A stretch of DNA of 47,831 bases from a virus. The translations under genes and the position numbers were made by a program. Positions 27,501 to 34,655 of this stretch are shown here, piece after piece. The stretch covers positions 1 through 47,831 of IMG/VR virus record IMGVR_UViG_3300042868_000789. One strand, 5' to 3'. Under the pieces are notes generated by a model. It did not search any database and was not told the DNA's origin. It was given only the letters and a program-made list of their open reading frames with translations. Within the stretch, counting starts at the first letter, position 1, and the number at the start of each line of letters is the position of its first letter.

Positions 27501-29307
27501 AAGAAATTCCAAAATTTAATTCGCTGTCAATGTTACTGCCAGGTCGGTATCCAAAAATTCGTGTACCTAAAAAAGTAGTACCTGGATAAACTACATCGTC
27601 GCCGTAACTAATACCAGTTTCGTCAAATACATCAAACAACGGTGCTTGATTTACTGAATTTTTTTGCTGTGTTTCTTTCCATGTATTTCCAGTATAGTAA
27701 AACATTTTACCTTTGTTTATTACACCGTCGAGCACTAATACTGTTTCACCTTCTATTGGATTAGTATCAACTTCTTCTACTAACGTTAATCGTTTAACAC
27801 CAAGGTGTGTTATAAATTTAACTTTAAAAATTCTACCGTTAACTTGTAAATCAGGATCTGCGGTAAACAATATACGCATGCCTTCCAACAAATTAACTCC
27901 GTCGACGTTATAGCCCACGCTTCCTTCAATTGTGCTGAAAACATCTCTAGTAAAAGAATCGACCAATGTGACATTAGTTTTAAATTGGCGACCAAAATTC
28001 CATAATTTTAAATCTGCTTCAAATTCAATAATAGGACGAGTAGCACGTTGTGACTGATCAAGCACTGTTGGTAAATTATTGATTTGAGAAGATGCTTCTA
28101 TGATATCTTTATGGAACCATCGGTTGAATCTACTCCATGGGTTTAAATCTTTGCTGGATCTATTAATTAAAATATAATCTTTATTGCTTGGAAGATTACC
28201 TGATACTTCAAATCCTTGACTATCAAACGGTTCGTTGTCAAATTCAATGCTAGTACTTGTTGAATATGTAGACGGTGTTGCTAAATCTGATTCTTTGATC
28301 AACTTGATTGCAGTGCCAACTCCTTCAACATACCAGTTTCCCGAAGCATATTTTTCTGGTGTTATTCTTCCTTGAAAAAATACTTTCATCCCGTTAGACA
28401 ATTGTACTTCATTAGATGACAGATACGATTGTTTTCCAAGAATTTCTTTTTCTACATCAATACTACTAGCATCAGTTACATCATAGATTTTAAAAATGCC
28501 GCCGGTGTTTACATCAGTTCCGCTGACATAATAAATGATGTTGGGTGCATCAGTAGGCACAGTAAATTCAATAGTGCCGCTTTCGACATATTGATTTCCA
28601 GTACTAACTCCCTGAGTATAAAAATTACTATCACCAGTTTCTCTTACAGTTTTAAATGCAATTCCAAAATCTGGACACTCTACTTGAAAATTATAAGTTT
28701 GTCCTCTGTATAATTTTAAACTAGGATTACTTGTTAGTCCATCTGGGGTAAAAACATATGCACGGTTGTCGCCGTCATCAACAAGTTTAATAGTGTAAGT
28801 GCTGGTAATATTGTCAGATTGTCCTGCAATAGGAACACTAACAGGGCCCAGCGGTAACCAGTAATAATCCCGATAATTAACAAACTTGTCCCAGTTAAAA
28901 TGTGGGTCCCAAGAATAAAATTCTTGAGCATTGATCTTGTTATGGTCAGTATCGCCGCTGTTAAAACTTGCTAACTGATTAATATAGTCTGGATAATCTT
29001 TAAAGAATGTAACATTGTCCAGTGAATCTTTTATAATTACTGCTGGTTCAAATTGATAATCTTCACGTTGTTTTGTGGCACCTTGTAGATATTTGTCCAA
29101 GACACGATAAGGCTCAAATGTTTTTCTACCTATAAAGGCATTTATTTTTTCTACTTCACCTTCAGACATCATCTGATCGATGGTTGCGCTTAAAAATTTT
29201 CGATTAGAACTAGTTCTAAAATATTTAGGTACAAAACTTAGTGAAGTTTTTTCACCGTCATTTCCAATCGGTAAAAATGGGTCGATTTGATCGTTATTAA
29301 ATGCCAT
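15517..29307 (-). CDS. giant virion protein, probably baseplate/tail-fibre mosaic
   Basis: An uninterrupted 4596-aa frame. The ATG at 29307 is preferred over an in-frame TTG 21 nt upstream because of an AGAG site and a small 11-nt overlap with gene 6. It sits where T4 has gene 7 (wedge). Visible regions are: an N-terminal conserved part (NDQIDPFLPIGNDGEK, later WDPHFNWDKFVNYRDYYW); a beta-propeller/FG-GAP-like stretch near residues 2150-2340 (SSDGVLLAVGVPAS, QDGKYLAVGAPDY); a heptad-rich Gln/Ala coiled coil at about 3540-3665; several V-x-VNG-x-x-L...DY modules between about 3400 and 4150; and an IPT/TIG-like Ig domain at about 4320-4407. Virion role is inferred from neighbours and composition. 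No frameshift was seen. Confidence 0.85.
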   Translation of the reverse strand: MAFNNDQIDPFLPIGNDGEKTSLSFVPKYFRTSSNRKFLSATIDQMMSEGEVEKINAFIGRKTFEPYRVLDKYLQGATKQREDYQFEPAVIIKDSLDNVTFFKDYPDYINQLASFNSGDTDHNKINAQEFYSWDPHFNWDKFVNYRDYYWLPLGPVSVPIAGQSDNITSTYTIKLVDDGDNRAYVFTPDGLTSNPSLKLYRGQTYNFQVECPDFGIAFKTVRETGDSNFYTQGVSTGNQYVESGTIEFTVPTDAPNIIYYVSGTDVNTGGIFKIYDVTDASSIDVEKEILGKQSYLSSNEVQLSNGMKVFFQGRITPEKYASGNWYVEGVGTAIKLIKESDLATPSTYSTSTSIEFDNEPFDSQGFEVSGNLPSNKDYILINRSSKDLNPWSRFNRWFHKDIIEASSQINNLPTVLDQSQRATRPIIEFEADLKLWNFGRQFKTNVTLVDSFTRDVFSTIEGSVGYNVDGVNLLEGMRILFTADPDLQVNGRIFKVKFITHLGVKRLTLVEEVDTNPIEGETVLVLDGVINKGKMFYYTGNTWKETQQKNSVNQAPLFDVFDETGISYGDDVVYPGTTFLGTRIFGYRPGSNIDSELNFGISYKNIGNIGDILFDFNLQKDSFIYKNIADIVTVTLDKGYLKKSADLTNVSFVNGWVKAIADSRQYVVQQFDGSDRINYFPIDVYDQSGLLTDLETRVYIDGKIISEETGYIIEVRNDIAFVNLSRDLLPTESIVIKSTSSAKKNNNGYYEIPSNLESNPSNLVIGDCTLGEVINHLKTIGNSRQDFRGTIPGTGNLRDLSNLSAYGTKIVQHSGPLTPVIYHFTNKDHNIVNALRYSKDEYSKFKRNFLRVASTYGFDGITRIHLDLILKELIKDKTKTMPFFFTDMAPFGGSVIFDQEVIDDSITEYPLIFDFDLNTLSDKAVIVYLNEKQLLHGRDYEFFNTNFIRILKPIVAEDNLKVVQYENTNGCYIPATPTKLGLYPLYEPKLYLDDTLVTPQNVIQGHDGSILLAYNDYRDDLILELEKRIYNNVKIKYNTELFDISNFVSGYYRKNDLTKKQLDDTIRQDFLKWSRFISEDYTKHTFFDPNNSFTYNYKNFSGNDGSEIPGHWRGVYKYMYDTDRPHSHPWEILGYSQQPDWWTSVYGPAPYTRDNLVLWNDIAEGIIREPNKLVIRNSKFARPSIINHIPVDEEGNLLSPLESVAVKDYVFYLAEGAFSFGDYAPIENAWRRSSDYPFSLITGITILRPAKSFATIYDRARQIRDFTGQLVYKTGNGLTRFTHKNLEYPNSVSATSRTFTSGLVNFVSEYSTSKSKDSFETYKENLTNLQVNLSTKVGGFITKEKFKLVLDSRSPLNQKNIFVPFENYKIILNTSTPVSTINYSGVIIEKQPKNFIVKGYNLVLPEFKYFKPTEIASDPVSNIGGISESFVDWDREKFYNKTQIVRYDNNYYRVTASHTSTNTFEIKYFVKLPSLPITGGREIISRSTFETSESTLHYGSELKTVQDVVDFLAGYGKWLTAQGFNFDFFNTELSTVTDWNTAIKEFAFWTTQNWSAGSVISLSPGADEIKFTADSAIVDNINDSFYEYSVYKQDGIILDPSFINTVRKDNNFTIRPRNTADGIYHVTLNLVQKEHVILLDDVTVFNDVIYDQVQGYRQERIKVIGYRTGGWLGNFSIPGFIYDNAVVTEWTQWKDYALSDTVKYKEFYYTARQNVAGSEEFNQTYWNRLSSKPESKLIPNWDYKANQFFDFYDLDTDSFDVDQQTIAKHLIGYQRRDYLENIINDDVAQYKFYQGMIRDKGTQNVLNKLFDPLSSADKDSLEFYEEWAIRLGTYGATSAFEEVEYKIDESKMLINPQPFELVDSVDNSFNDFVYRITPNQVYVPSENYNHAPFPSHIPTEYFVDTPGYVRREDVDFVFNSKDEISALEFSQLSEGTRLWIGNDKNTWGVYRFTAISARVSTVVLSDETIRITFASNKDTDLLVDDYIGIDATSSIDGIYKITNVGYNFIEINAGDVTEDDLLLATVENAFIIYKFSSLRLKERLVNGQTLIASIDRLDEIEIPVRENGDLVWIDGADNDWSVWLYENNYAIKPVTDETDNFASTVAVDKNETVMAVRAGTETDDQVLYFTRPASTFNWAFAESINAGATSLLNTNGSFGQALALSSDGVLLAVGVPASDSNRGHVSLFTKSPANIFQFTANLLPDTRRQDELFGAELAFTNNNLIVVSNGTADSVSPAIFLYDLEGNELDTVTSFSSLFEITDISVGNNLLVVAFANETVNVYNVFNNELDLIDTVTFGDLIPNTNISISTGSNFAESVSITQDGKYLAVGAPDYTGLNSQQGCVVLFELINEQYVAQYIIEGPGDTSAGRFGSKIKFNLQGDQLVVYASGIKHDTSTTFDNTATVFDKRKTRFVDLEPGYGSVSIFDKYDTRFVFAETLEIDNALGIRYGNSLNFRKSVYIGDPTKSRGAMYEFTSPTKSWKKYQTPNPAVDVDKIKSIFLYDTDTSKILQYLDFVDPLQGKILGLAEQELSYKTYYDPATYIIGTENVNVDQLTGWNGKQVGKLWWDLTGSKFINTYQGNVVFKSNNWNNRFNDNDVAVWEWVSSIYTPSVWDSLADTEEGLALGISGTSKYGDFAYSVTQQFDPVSESISTTYYFWVKNKKTVPPVEGRNFSAQDVAAYIADPKSKGIKYIAIHGPRQFSLVNCKDLITDKKVAINFRYWTIDNTELNVHSHYQLLAEGDETKQLNKYIEKKWLESLIGFDELGNEVPDPKLPLKLKYGILNKPRQSMFVNRLEALKQFIERVNRTLIKTNIVDDVDLSKLYEKDQEPTVYSLKYDAVKDLFSELRFINVAPSKTAVLNPVIENGRIIRVNIVDPGRNYNDLSYDSSQGRPKKGPYVKISGIGTGAKLSTIINDKGEIIKVVVENTGSGYQESTTLTVRPFTALVRTDENSGGKWALYVWNADNKIWVKNLVQTYDVAKYWSLTDWYADGYNQFTKISTTIDFSYQLAGLTADIGDIVKIKNVGSAGWLLLEKNTDSTNLLDINSSFKVIGRQNGTLQFNKNIYEFANSNVGFDGPFYDIDVFDDEPKEELRIIIDVLKNNIFVDQLTQEYNALFFASLRYVFSEQIFVDWAFKTSFIKSKHNLGELKQKVTYQNDSLDSYEDYINEVKPYRTKIREFVSAYDKTDKSRTLVSDFDLPSVYNPDIGMIEAISTQISGGVVVVDNNIILQEPYSDWYYNLGHSIKSIDVRNPGSGYRTAPKVIINGISTIQATATAYISQGKLTKIVVDESGQGYLTTPTIELDGGQEPDSTPAQLSIELARGLVRSNKVGMKFDRVSPRYQISSLDATQQFTGSGSQTRFDLKWPADIRPNTYVVSINGLDILDSDFTIANIEDLSSDYTRYFSRITFDVAPANQSTIVISYKKDTNLLTAADRIQFFYNPISGQLGKDLGQLMQGVDYGGVELSGLNFDIGSGWDALPWFVGGWDSFDTEFKDRLFISNGTNRNLDIGYIPADGVEINVYLNNVKIDDPNYDQVTLAQDIVTQEQTTLDVLDNQLQDLVQIRAEKNALRQAAVDTVVLEQNELDSLTAQYNQALLDNNIILAMQIQAQVVIQANVVLAANTALSAAIIEYNASVTAVNNKQIQVAQQQAVLNSAVTALDNLDSITNTNAVMNSLYGDASTQVFILPTSVLLMNGDKIVLRESTSDGSVKPDNQTFDVDITGGDLAYSSARGVNPEAINIDGDAFVSTWSSHAPEEVVPGQIVDSVDIQVYNKVSDGAPTILNKFYKVNSTSDITFDIGQRPGTVDSLIVKIDNNIARLLTDYIVDYKDQQIRLITAPVVGTEISITSLSQNGLGILDLDFFIADGVTTDYVTAARSNDAYTAFVTVDGVTESVTTFNADDTFDLQGNIVIRFSNAPAQGSVINFTLIRGFVNTISKVQKETIFHDGTTATYTLQYTPAVRKPLESNVIIVVNGRILKSIDNYYFDVAGTSRTYIVSSADYAFNSVDPDDIQVFVNGLPIQRGRDWNWVSNNNELKLKRNVAVTGDVVTLAIFKDANYLIEGNSITFLDSYPDNTQIDITTFSNHDILNIQRFNDQVVFDSSLVPGTVEYKKYTQLGAGRIELSKQSIGPEYVWVTVNGELLVPDVEYVLENNLKYIRVSRLLLETDVIEVIVFSSETTRSAFGYRIFKDMVNRVVYKRVDDSTSTELAQPLNGFDAKITVVDAEKLATPNALKNEPGIIVIDKERIEYLKKTGNILSQLRRGTLGTGIKNQYPAGTRVRDQGNSNTVPYTDEVQTVEAISDGYLTASEFYTNSPGVTVTNFTYNFNNTTAFPLGGQVTTVTGTGFRDNVKVYVGETECPTTYISETRLTFITPAKSVGAYDLVIFNPAKTTPFIIPATSVVVTGAIKYVQILLPFAPRPNPATETGWYKNTRIIPVTSIQPGRGYIIASTGTTNFGSIGAGSNAIGTGFIATTAGTGTGTVFDYTSIPYEYWEGMDIEVFVGGRRLRKSPVEVYDETLGQDSPSGNKVLEAEFAVNKNVGAYVRLTTPPEPGVKVVIQKRIGKTWVTPGVALSEATSDPAKFIRAKGVDLSE

Positions 29308-32300
29308 AGTTTGAACTCTGTATACCAATATTATTATTCAGTGTTGTCGACACTGCGCCGTTGGCTCGTATTCTTGATGCTGTTATTTCGCTAATAATTT
29401 CAATATCGTTAACTGTTGCTGAACTGATAAAGATTTCATCAGAGTTAGATTTGATTTCGTACAGACTACCAAAACTTAAATTTGGATCTTTAGGAACAAT
29501 TATCATGTTGCTAATGTTTGGTGCAACTCTATTCATTATGTAAGTTGTCAACTCAGCAAAGAAAAATGTATCTCCAAATTCCCAATTTTCAATTGCAAAA
29601 AATTCGTTTATTGCATTAGTCACTGACGCTTTAATATCACTGTCACTGACCGATACATTATTATTTTTAACTATTTTAAATGTTGCTTGAAGGCTTGTAG
29701 GCGCTGTCGATCCAAATACTTCTTTATATTTTACAGGATGATATATGACTTCGTCGCTAATTGCTTTAACTTTTTGTAGTCTTGTTCCAAAGTTAATAAA
29801 CAGTGCATCACTGCTTGGCGGCAGTGGTTTTGTAAGACTTTCTTGTTTGACCCATCGGCGATACTCTGTGTCATAGGACTTTGTTAAAACATATACGTCC
29901 ATAATGTTTGTGGCACTAGGATCTAACCTAGCACTACTGTCTGCACTATGTACATATTGGAACTTTATGTCTCCGCGGCCAAAGAATCCTCTATATTCAT
30001 TTGTAACTTGAAATTGAGGCTGACCGGTTCTAATAAATCTTTTTATTAATTTATCATCTAAGCAATATACTAGTTGTCCTTCAGCAATTCCTCCTGGAAC
30101 GCTGGTATCAATTTCTGATTGTGTATTGTACGTACGGATCAGATCATCATCGTTGGCAATGTAAAAGTAATCCGTAACTCCATCCAGTCCGGTTCGACGT
30201 TGTTGAAAAATAAGTTTTTTAGTGGGCTCAACGCTTGTTTCTACAATTCTTTCAAAAATTTCAGGATCGTCGATCACACCGTCTTCGTCCTTGTCTGTGA
30301 AAGTTACGCTGATTTTTTTACTGTCGATGTACCCGTCTGCACCCTTGAACTCGTCGAGGATTTCCCAGTCATAATTTTTGTTCAGCGGATATACATCTAA
30401 TGGTTTAGGATTAATACTCAATACAGAAATTTTATCTTTGACAATTTTTCCAGTGTTAGTATCGTAAATTTTGTCGCCGCTGTCAAAAAAGAATCGAACT
30501 TCCTTAATACTTTCAAAAACATATCTAGTAGAACGATTAGTTACTGTGTATGTTTCGCCGTCAGTTTCGAATAAAATTAACCAACTTGCATCGAGTCTTT
30601 GATTACTAATGTCGCCAGTTTTTCCCAAACTAAAGTTAGAAATTTTATCTACGTTTGATTCGGTAATAATTTTCCACGCAGTATCAACTGCATCATAGCG
30701 TAATGCAAATTCTTTTTGTGCAAATATTAAATCAAATATTCTGTTTCTTACACTGTCTGATATTTCTTTTACAAATTTAGGAATAATATTTTGTAATTCT
30801 GCCGCAGACGGAATTACTTCATTAAGTTTAATTGGGCCGTCACCGTTTGGTAAAGTGTTGTTTGAACCAACAACTCCGCTACCTGTAATATTAACTACCT
30901 TTGTCCAGATATACGACTTTTCTCCTGGTACTACCGGTGCAGTATTAGCAATAAAATTATTTTTAGAATCAAATGCTCTAAATCCAGGAGGTGGAACAAA
31001 CTTTAACAAACTATCGTTTACTGCATACCGAAGATTAGAACTTGTAAATGCGCCAACAGTCCTAAATTCTCCTGTGGTATTATTTGAGAAAAAACCTGTT
31101 GATAAATTTGTGGCTTTAGTAATACGGTTCCACGCAATGAACGGAACGCCCAAATTGATACTTGAGAAATTATCTAAGTAAAAATCATAAACGGTTTTCT
31201 TTTTAAGAACAGGTATGATTCGATTTACTACTACACTTTCAATTTCGCTTTTTGTTGCAAAATTAAAATTAAATGTTTCTGTAAAATTTTCTTTATAGAT
31301 GATTCCATCTGTTCCAAATAAGTTTGTACTACTATATTTTCCAGTTACATCTTTTAAATCAAAATATCGACTAATACCCGAACTTGAACGGTTAACAGAT
31401 TTGACTTTTAAAATTTCTTGACTAACACTCAGTGGCAGAATATTATAGTCCTCTCCTGTTATCATTCTATTTTGTGTATAGTATGTTCCTGGAGCATTCT
31501 GTTTGATAGATGATGTTGATTCTTGCGAACTAGCATTAGTAACTGTATATTTTAATGATAGTACAATTGATAGAGTCTCCGCTTTACCGTTGCGATTTAA
31601 GTAAGGTATATCTATAGTAACACTTTTTATGTTACCTGGAGAAATCTTATATGATGATCCGTTGCTGATGCGGTAATATGTTTTAAATGGGCCTTGGGGT
31701 AAATCTCCGAACACTCCATCAGCAAATGCTAATCTAACACGGTCGTTGGATCTAGTTTGTACACTGTATAATTTTCTAGAATTCTTTTGAGTAGAGTTAT
31801 AAATGATGTTATTTCCAACAACTGATTCTACCTGTGTCCATAAAGTCGATTCTACTCCTAGTGTATTAGTACTGTACAACCAAATATCAGTGTTATTAAT
31901 TCCTGGAGAATCTAAATCTACAACTTCGTTAGGTGTAGGACGGTCTACTACAAAGTTTCCTTCTTCTAATGTACCTTGACGGAAGTGTAAAAAGAATCCA
32001 GTATTACTACTTGCTGGTCCGCCGCCGTCGTCCCTGTACAAAAATGCCAAGTTGTTGCCGGGGAATGGGGGTTCTTCGTATATTGAATCAGAATCTTTAA
32101 ATACTGTAGAAACAATATCAAAGTCCATGGTTCGACCATCAATGTTTTTAGTAAAACTGTATACAGGAACTTCTGTGTTTAACCCATTAATTCTGTATTG
32201 TTCTGTTGCTACGCCGCCAATAACTTTTTTGTCTTGAGGACGACCAAATTGTATTATTTCGTTCATTGACGAATTAATAATCTTAATGAATTGTTCATAC

Positions 32301-32755
32301 CAATTACTGTTACTAGGATCATTCCACAGAACAGTTTGCCCTGATAAGTTTCTACCGTTACTATCAATAATTTCTTCGGTGGTACTTACAGCAGAAAACT
32401 TTAATAAGCCGTTGGCTGGAATATTTCTTTTAGGATTATAGGATAGCAGACGTGCTAGACGTAGCACACTTTCTCTGCGTTCTGCTAGTTCAAGGAAGTT
32501 ATCTCGAGCATTTAAGTCAAATCTAAATGCCAGGTTTTGACCTAAAAATGCAATAAGGTCAATAAGAGCCAAGTACTCACTTGACTCAATATAATCGTTG
32601 AAATCTTCAGGATAATTTTCACGCAGGTACGCAATCATCGTACGGCGTAAGTTGTCAAAGTCGTAACTTTGAAAGTCTGCATTACGGAAACTCTGGTAAA
32701 TTTTTGTCCAGTCTTCCGCGGCAATTAATCGATTTTGTCTATCTATGCTACCCAT
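29297..32755 (-). CDS. 6: baseplate wedge protein gp6-like
   Basis: A 1152-aa protein whose first 200 residues are typical of T4-like gp6 (DWTKIYQSFRNADFQSYDFDNLRRTMIAYL, then ESSEYLALIDLIAFLGQNLAFRFDLNARDNFLELAERRESVLRLA). gp6 forms the ring that joins the baseplate wedges. T4 gp6 is about 660 aa, so this version is strongly enlarged, with extra beta-rich sequence in the middle and a C-terminal part (about residues 1030-1140, SDIKASVTNAINEFFAIENWEFGDTFF) that looks like gp6/gpJ C-terminal wedge domains. The ATG is preceded by GAGGG and a GATAAATA late motif. It overlaps the giant gene's start by 11 nt. Confidence 0.85.
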   Translation of the reverse strand: MGSIDRQNRLIAAEDWTKIYQSFRNADFQSYDFDNLRRTMIAYLRENYPEDFNDYIESSEYLALIDLIAFLGQNLAFRFDLNARDNFLELAERRESVLRLARLLSYNPKRNIPANGLLKFSAVSTTEEIIDSNGRNLSGQTVLWNDPSNSNWYEQFIKIINSSMNEIIQFGRPQDKKVIGGVATEQYRINGLNTEVPVYSFTKNIDGRTMDFDIVSTVFKDSDSIYEEPPFPGNNLAFLYRDDGGGPASSNTGFFLHFRQGTLEEGNFVVDRPTPNEVVDLDSPGINNTDIWLYSTNTLGVESTLWTQVESVVGNNIIYNSTQKNSRKLYSVQTRSNDRVRLAFADGVFGDLPQGPFKTYYRISNGSSYKISPGNIKSVTIDIPYLNRNGKAETLSIVLSLKYTVTNASSQESTSSIKQNAPGTYYTQNRMITGEDYNILPLSVSQEILKVKSVNRSSSGISRYFDLKDVTGKYSSTNLFGTDGIIYKENFTETFNFNFATKSEIESVVVNRIIPVLKKKTVYDFYLDNFSSINLGVPFIAWNRITKATNLSTGFFSNNTTGEFRTVGAFTSSNLRYAVNDSLLKFVPPPGFRAFDSKNNFIANTAPVVPGEKSYIWTKVVNITGSGVVGSNNTLPNGDGPIKLNEVIPSAAELQNIIPKFVKEISDSVRNRIFDLIFAQKEFALRYDAVDTAWKIITESNVDKISNFSLGKTGDISNQRLDASWLILFETDGETYTVTNRSTRYVFESIKEVRFFFDSGDKIYDTNTGKIVKDKISVLSINPKPLDVYPLNKNYDWEILDEFKGADGYIDSKKISVTFTDKDEDGVIDDPEIFERIVETSVEPTKKLIFQQRRTGLDGVTDYFYIANDDDLIRTYNTQSEIDTSVPGGIAEGQLVYCLDDKLIKRFIRTGQPQFQVTNEYRGFFGRGDIKFQYVHSADSSARLDPSATNIMDVYVLTKSYDTEYRRWVKQESLTKPLPPSSDALFINFGTRLQKVKAISDEVIYHPVKYKEVFGSTAPTSLQATFKIVKNNNVSVSDSDIKASVTNAINEFFAIENWEFGDTFFFAELTTYIMNRVAPNISNMIIVPKDPNLSFGSLYEIKSNSDEIFISSATVNDIEIISEITASRIRANGAVSTTLNNNIGIQSSNYGI

Positions 32756-32772
32756 ATATGGCCCTCACATGT

Positions 32773-32780
32773 TATTTATC
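32773..32780 (-). promoter_or_regulatory. T4-late-like promoter (GATAAATA) for gene 6
   Basis: ACGATAAATAAC on the minus strand in the 50-nt gap between genes 25 and 6, followed by the GAGGG ribosome site. The identical decamer precedes the 516-aa fibre gene. Confidence 0.7.
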
Positions 32781-32805
32781 GTGTAAGAAAATGTGGGTAG
32801 TTAAT

Positions 32806-33240
32806 TTATAGAATACTATTGGCTTCGTCGAATCTAAAACGCAGACTTTCTGATATGTTATAGGGCAAGTAAGTTAAATCGCATTCTATTTGTAGGCCGC
32901 TTTCATATTCACTTACTGTGATATCCACCACTCGAACACGGGGATCGTAGTTAATAACAGCAGTTACATCATCAATGATTAACTCTTTTATTTCTTCAGT
33001 CAATGGTTCAAATAAAACATCCCAAATAATTGTTCCGAAATTTGGATTTTCTAATTTTTCACCTTTTCGAATATGAAAATGATTAGTAATATCTTGTTTT
33101 ATTAATGAAATATCATATAAGGGAAACGTACCCGAGTCTGCAACTGTGCTGATTCCCCTATAGGTACGACTGCCCACAATGGTGGTGCTTTTTGAGGACG
33201 GTACATTGATTCTAGAAACGAGATTTTTTTCGATATTCAT
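32806..33240 (-). CDS. 25: baseplate wedge gp25-like (GPW/gp25 family)
   Basis: A 144-aa protein, close to T4 gp25 (132 aa). The core LIKQDITNHFHIRKGEKLENPNFGT followed by IWDVLFEPLTEEIKELI and YDPRVRVVDI is the GPW/gp25 domain (residues about 45-115). In T4, contractile-tail and T6SS relatives, gp25 links the wedge to the sheath and seeds sheath assembly. It lies between 5 and 6, a conserved baseplate neighbourhood. The ATG is only 5 nt from an ATAAATA motif and lacks a clear ribosome site, so it is either translated from a longer upstream transcript or from a nearly leaderless one. Confidence 0.92.
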   Translation of the reverse strand: MNIEKNLVSRINVPSSKSTTIVGSRTYRGISTVADSGTFPLYDISLIKQDITNHFHIRKGEKLENPNFGTIIWDVLFEPLTEEIKELIIDDVTAVINYDPRVRVVDITVSEYESGLQIECDLTYLPYNISESLRFRFDEANSIL

Positions 33241-33245
33241 AGCAG

Positions 33246-33253
33246 TATTTATT
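33246..33253 (-). promoter_or_regulatory. possible T4-late-like promoter (AATAAATA) before gene 25
   Basis: The minus strand reads AATAAATACTGCTATG, so the motif ends 5 nt before the start codon of gene 25. A transcript start would fall inside or at the start codon, which makes the site doubtful as a promoter for 25, though it could serve gene 6 and downstream genes. Confidence 0.35.
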
Positions 33254-34622
33254 TTCCAATTTTCTTAAATGTGTCAAGTGTTGCTGACAACTTGCCATCT
33301 GTAGGCTTGGCATCAGGAGTATGTCCTTTGGGATTTAAGTTTTCGTGGCCGCTCCAAGGTTCTGCTTGTGGAACTCTGCCTGGTTTATTTCCTGAACCAG
33401 CCGTGGCTGCGTCTGGGCCGTTCATATGAATCTGACTGGCTGTTTCTAAATGATTACCACCGCTGTTTATATGTGTAGTACCGCTGGTAGTTATTTTAGT
33501 GTCAGCGGCGCTGACAACTTCCATGTCTGCGCCACTATCTAAATGCATTTTATCGCCAGATAATATATTGACTTTGCCGCCAGCACTCATGTTAATGTCT
33601 CTGTCGGCTGTGATATTCAAATCGTTTTTAGTGTGGATGCTGACACTGTCAGCGGCATAGATATCTAACTTACCGTTACTTGTCAATTCTATCCATGTAG
33701 TACCTTTGGCATTACCAATGTAAATTAAATCCTCAGTGTTGTGTAGTAGAATTTGATGTCCTGTTCTAGTACGAATCCTTACTAACTCGTTGTGAGGTAA
33801 TGTTGGATCTCCGTCTTTTGAAAGTTCAACATTAACATATTCTGGTGGGCCTTCACTGGCTGGAGTTTTACGCAACAATGTTGGATCGCCGTCATCCATG
33901 ACAAACGTGGATCCGCCTAATCTGCTTACAAATGCGCCCGACACTTTGCTTTCATAATGACCGATAGATCCTGTTTTTGCGCCGCCGCGTCGATCAACTG
34001 GTCCAGGTGTAGAAATGCCAAACACCATACTGGGCAAGTCTCGTCGAGCACTAGATGTAGTAAGTCCTCTAGTTTCGTCTGTGGCTAAACCTTGCTGTCC
34101 TAACACCGAGTTAAAAGGATGTACTGGTTTTTTAATTAGTGTTGTGTCTGACTGTACAGTATCGTTTGTTTTTTTATTCCACTCTGCAACTACTTTTTTA
34201 CCCTTGCCACCTGGATCATTATGAATTTCTGTTGCGGCTAATCCAGGAACCATGAAGTTCATAAATTCGTCCTGCACACACCCTATCCAGAATCCTTGCT
34301 TAATGTCGCCTTCTATAAACACACACAGTACTGTACATCCTACGTCTGGCGGTACTGCCCAGAACCCGTAACTTTTTTGTGTTCCGTTAAAATTGTTATT
34401 TTTATCAGTGCTGTCTGCATTTGTAACCCCATAGAAGGGACTTAGATATCTTACAGGTATTGTTTGACCTTCACGATTATAAGTGTTACCCACTTCTCGT
34501 CGTAGTAATTGTACATAGAGTGTTCCCATGTACTTAGGATCCGCGTTACTTACCACTCTTGCAAGATACGGGCCACCCTTGAATTTATGTCTTCCTTCGG
34601 ATGATCTTTCAGGTGTAGTCAT
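33249..34622 (-). CDS. 5: gp5-like baseplate spike, without lysozyme domain
   Basis: A 457-aa protein. An N-terminal OB-fold domain (about 15-130: GPYLARVVSNADPKYMGTLYVQLL, YLSPFYG, GFWAVPPDVGCTVLCVFIEGD) is followed by a linker. A C-terminal beta-helix of short repeats (about 295-390: LNITADRDINMSAGGKVNI, ILSGDKMHLDSGADMEV, TKITTSGTTHINSGG) matches the trimeric needle of T4 gp5/VgrG. The tail end contains AEPWSGHENLNPKG, as in gp5. T4 gp5 has about 575 aa with a lysozyme domain between OB and needle; no lysozyme motif is present here. The missing activity may be supplied by the upstream 1074-aa protein. AAGGATC is the ribosome site. Confidence 0.88.
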   Translation of the reverse strand: MTTPERSSEGRHKFKGGPYLARVVSNADPKYMGTLYVQLLRREVGNTYNREGQTIPVRYLSPFYGVTNADSTDKNNNFNGTQKSYGFWAVPPDVGCTVLCVFIEGDIKQGFWIGCVQDEFMNFMVPGLAATEIHNDPGGKGKKVVAEWNKKTNDTVQSDTTLIKKPVHPFNSVLGQQGLATDETRGLTTSSARRDLPSMVFGISTPGPVDRRGGAKTGSIGHYESKVSGAFVSRLGGSTFVMDDGDPTLLRKTPASEGPPEYVNVELSKDGDPTLPHNELVRIRTRTGHQILLHNTEDLIYIGNAKGTTWIELTSNGKLDIYAADSVSIHTKNDLNITADRDINMSAGGKVNILSGDKMHLDSGADMEVVSAADTKITTSGTTHINSGGNHLETASQIHMNGPDAATAGSGNKPGRVPQAEPWSGHENLNPKGHTPDAKPTDGKLSATLDTFKKIGK

Positions 34623-34655
34623 AGTGATCCTTGATGTTTAAAAATGTATGTATAT

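Noticed and set aside
29308-29328. Longer start (TTG) for the giant protein
   Set aside because: A TTG start would add seven residues and a larger overlap with gene 6; the ATG at 29307 has a better ribosome site.
33600-34200. Lysozyme domain within the gp5-like protein
   Set aside because: The sequence between OB-fold and beta-helix shows no catalytic Glu/Asp/Thr triad context or typical length of about 170 residues.
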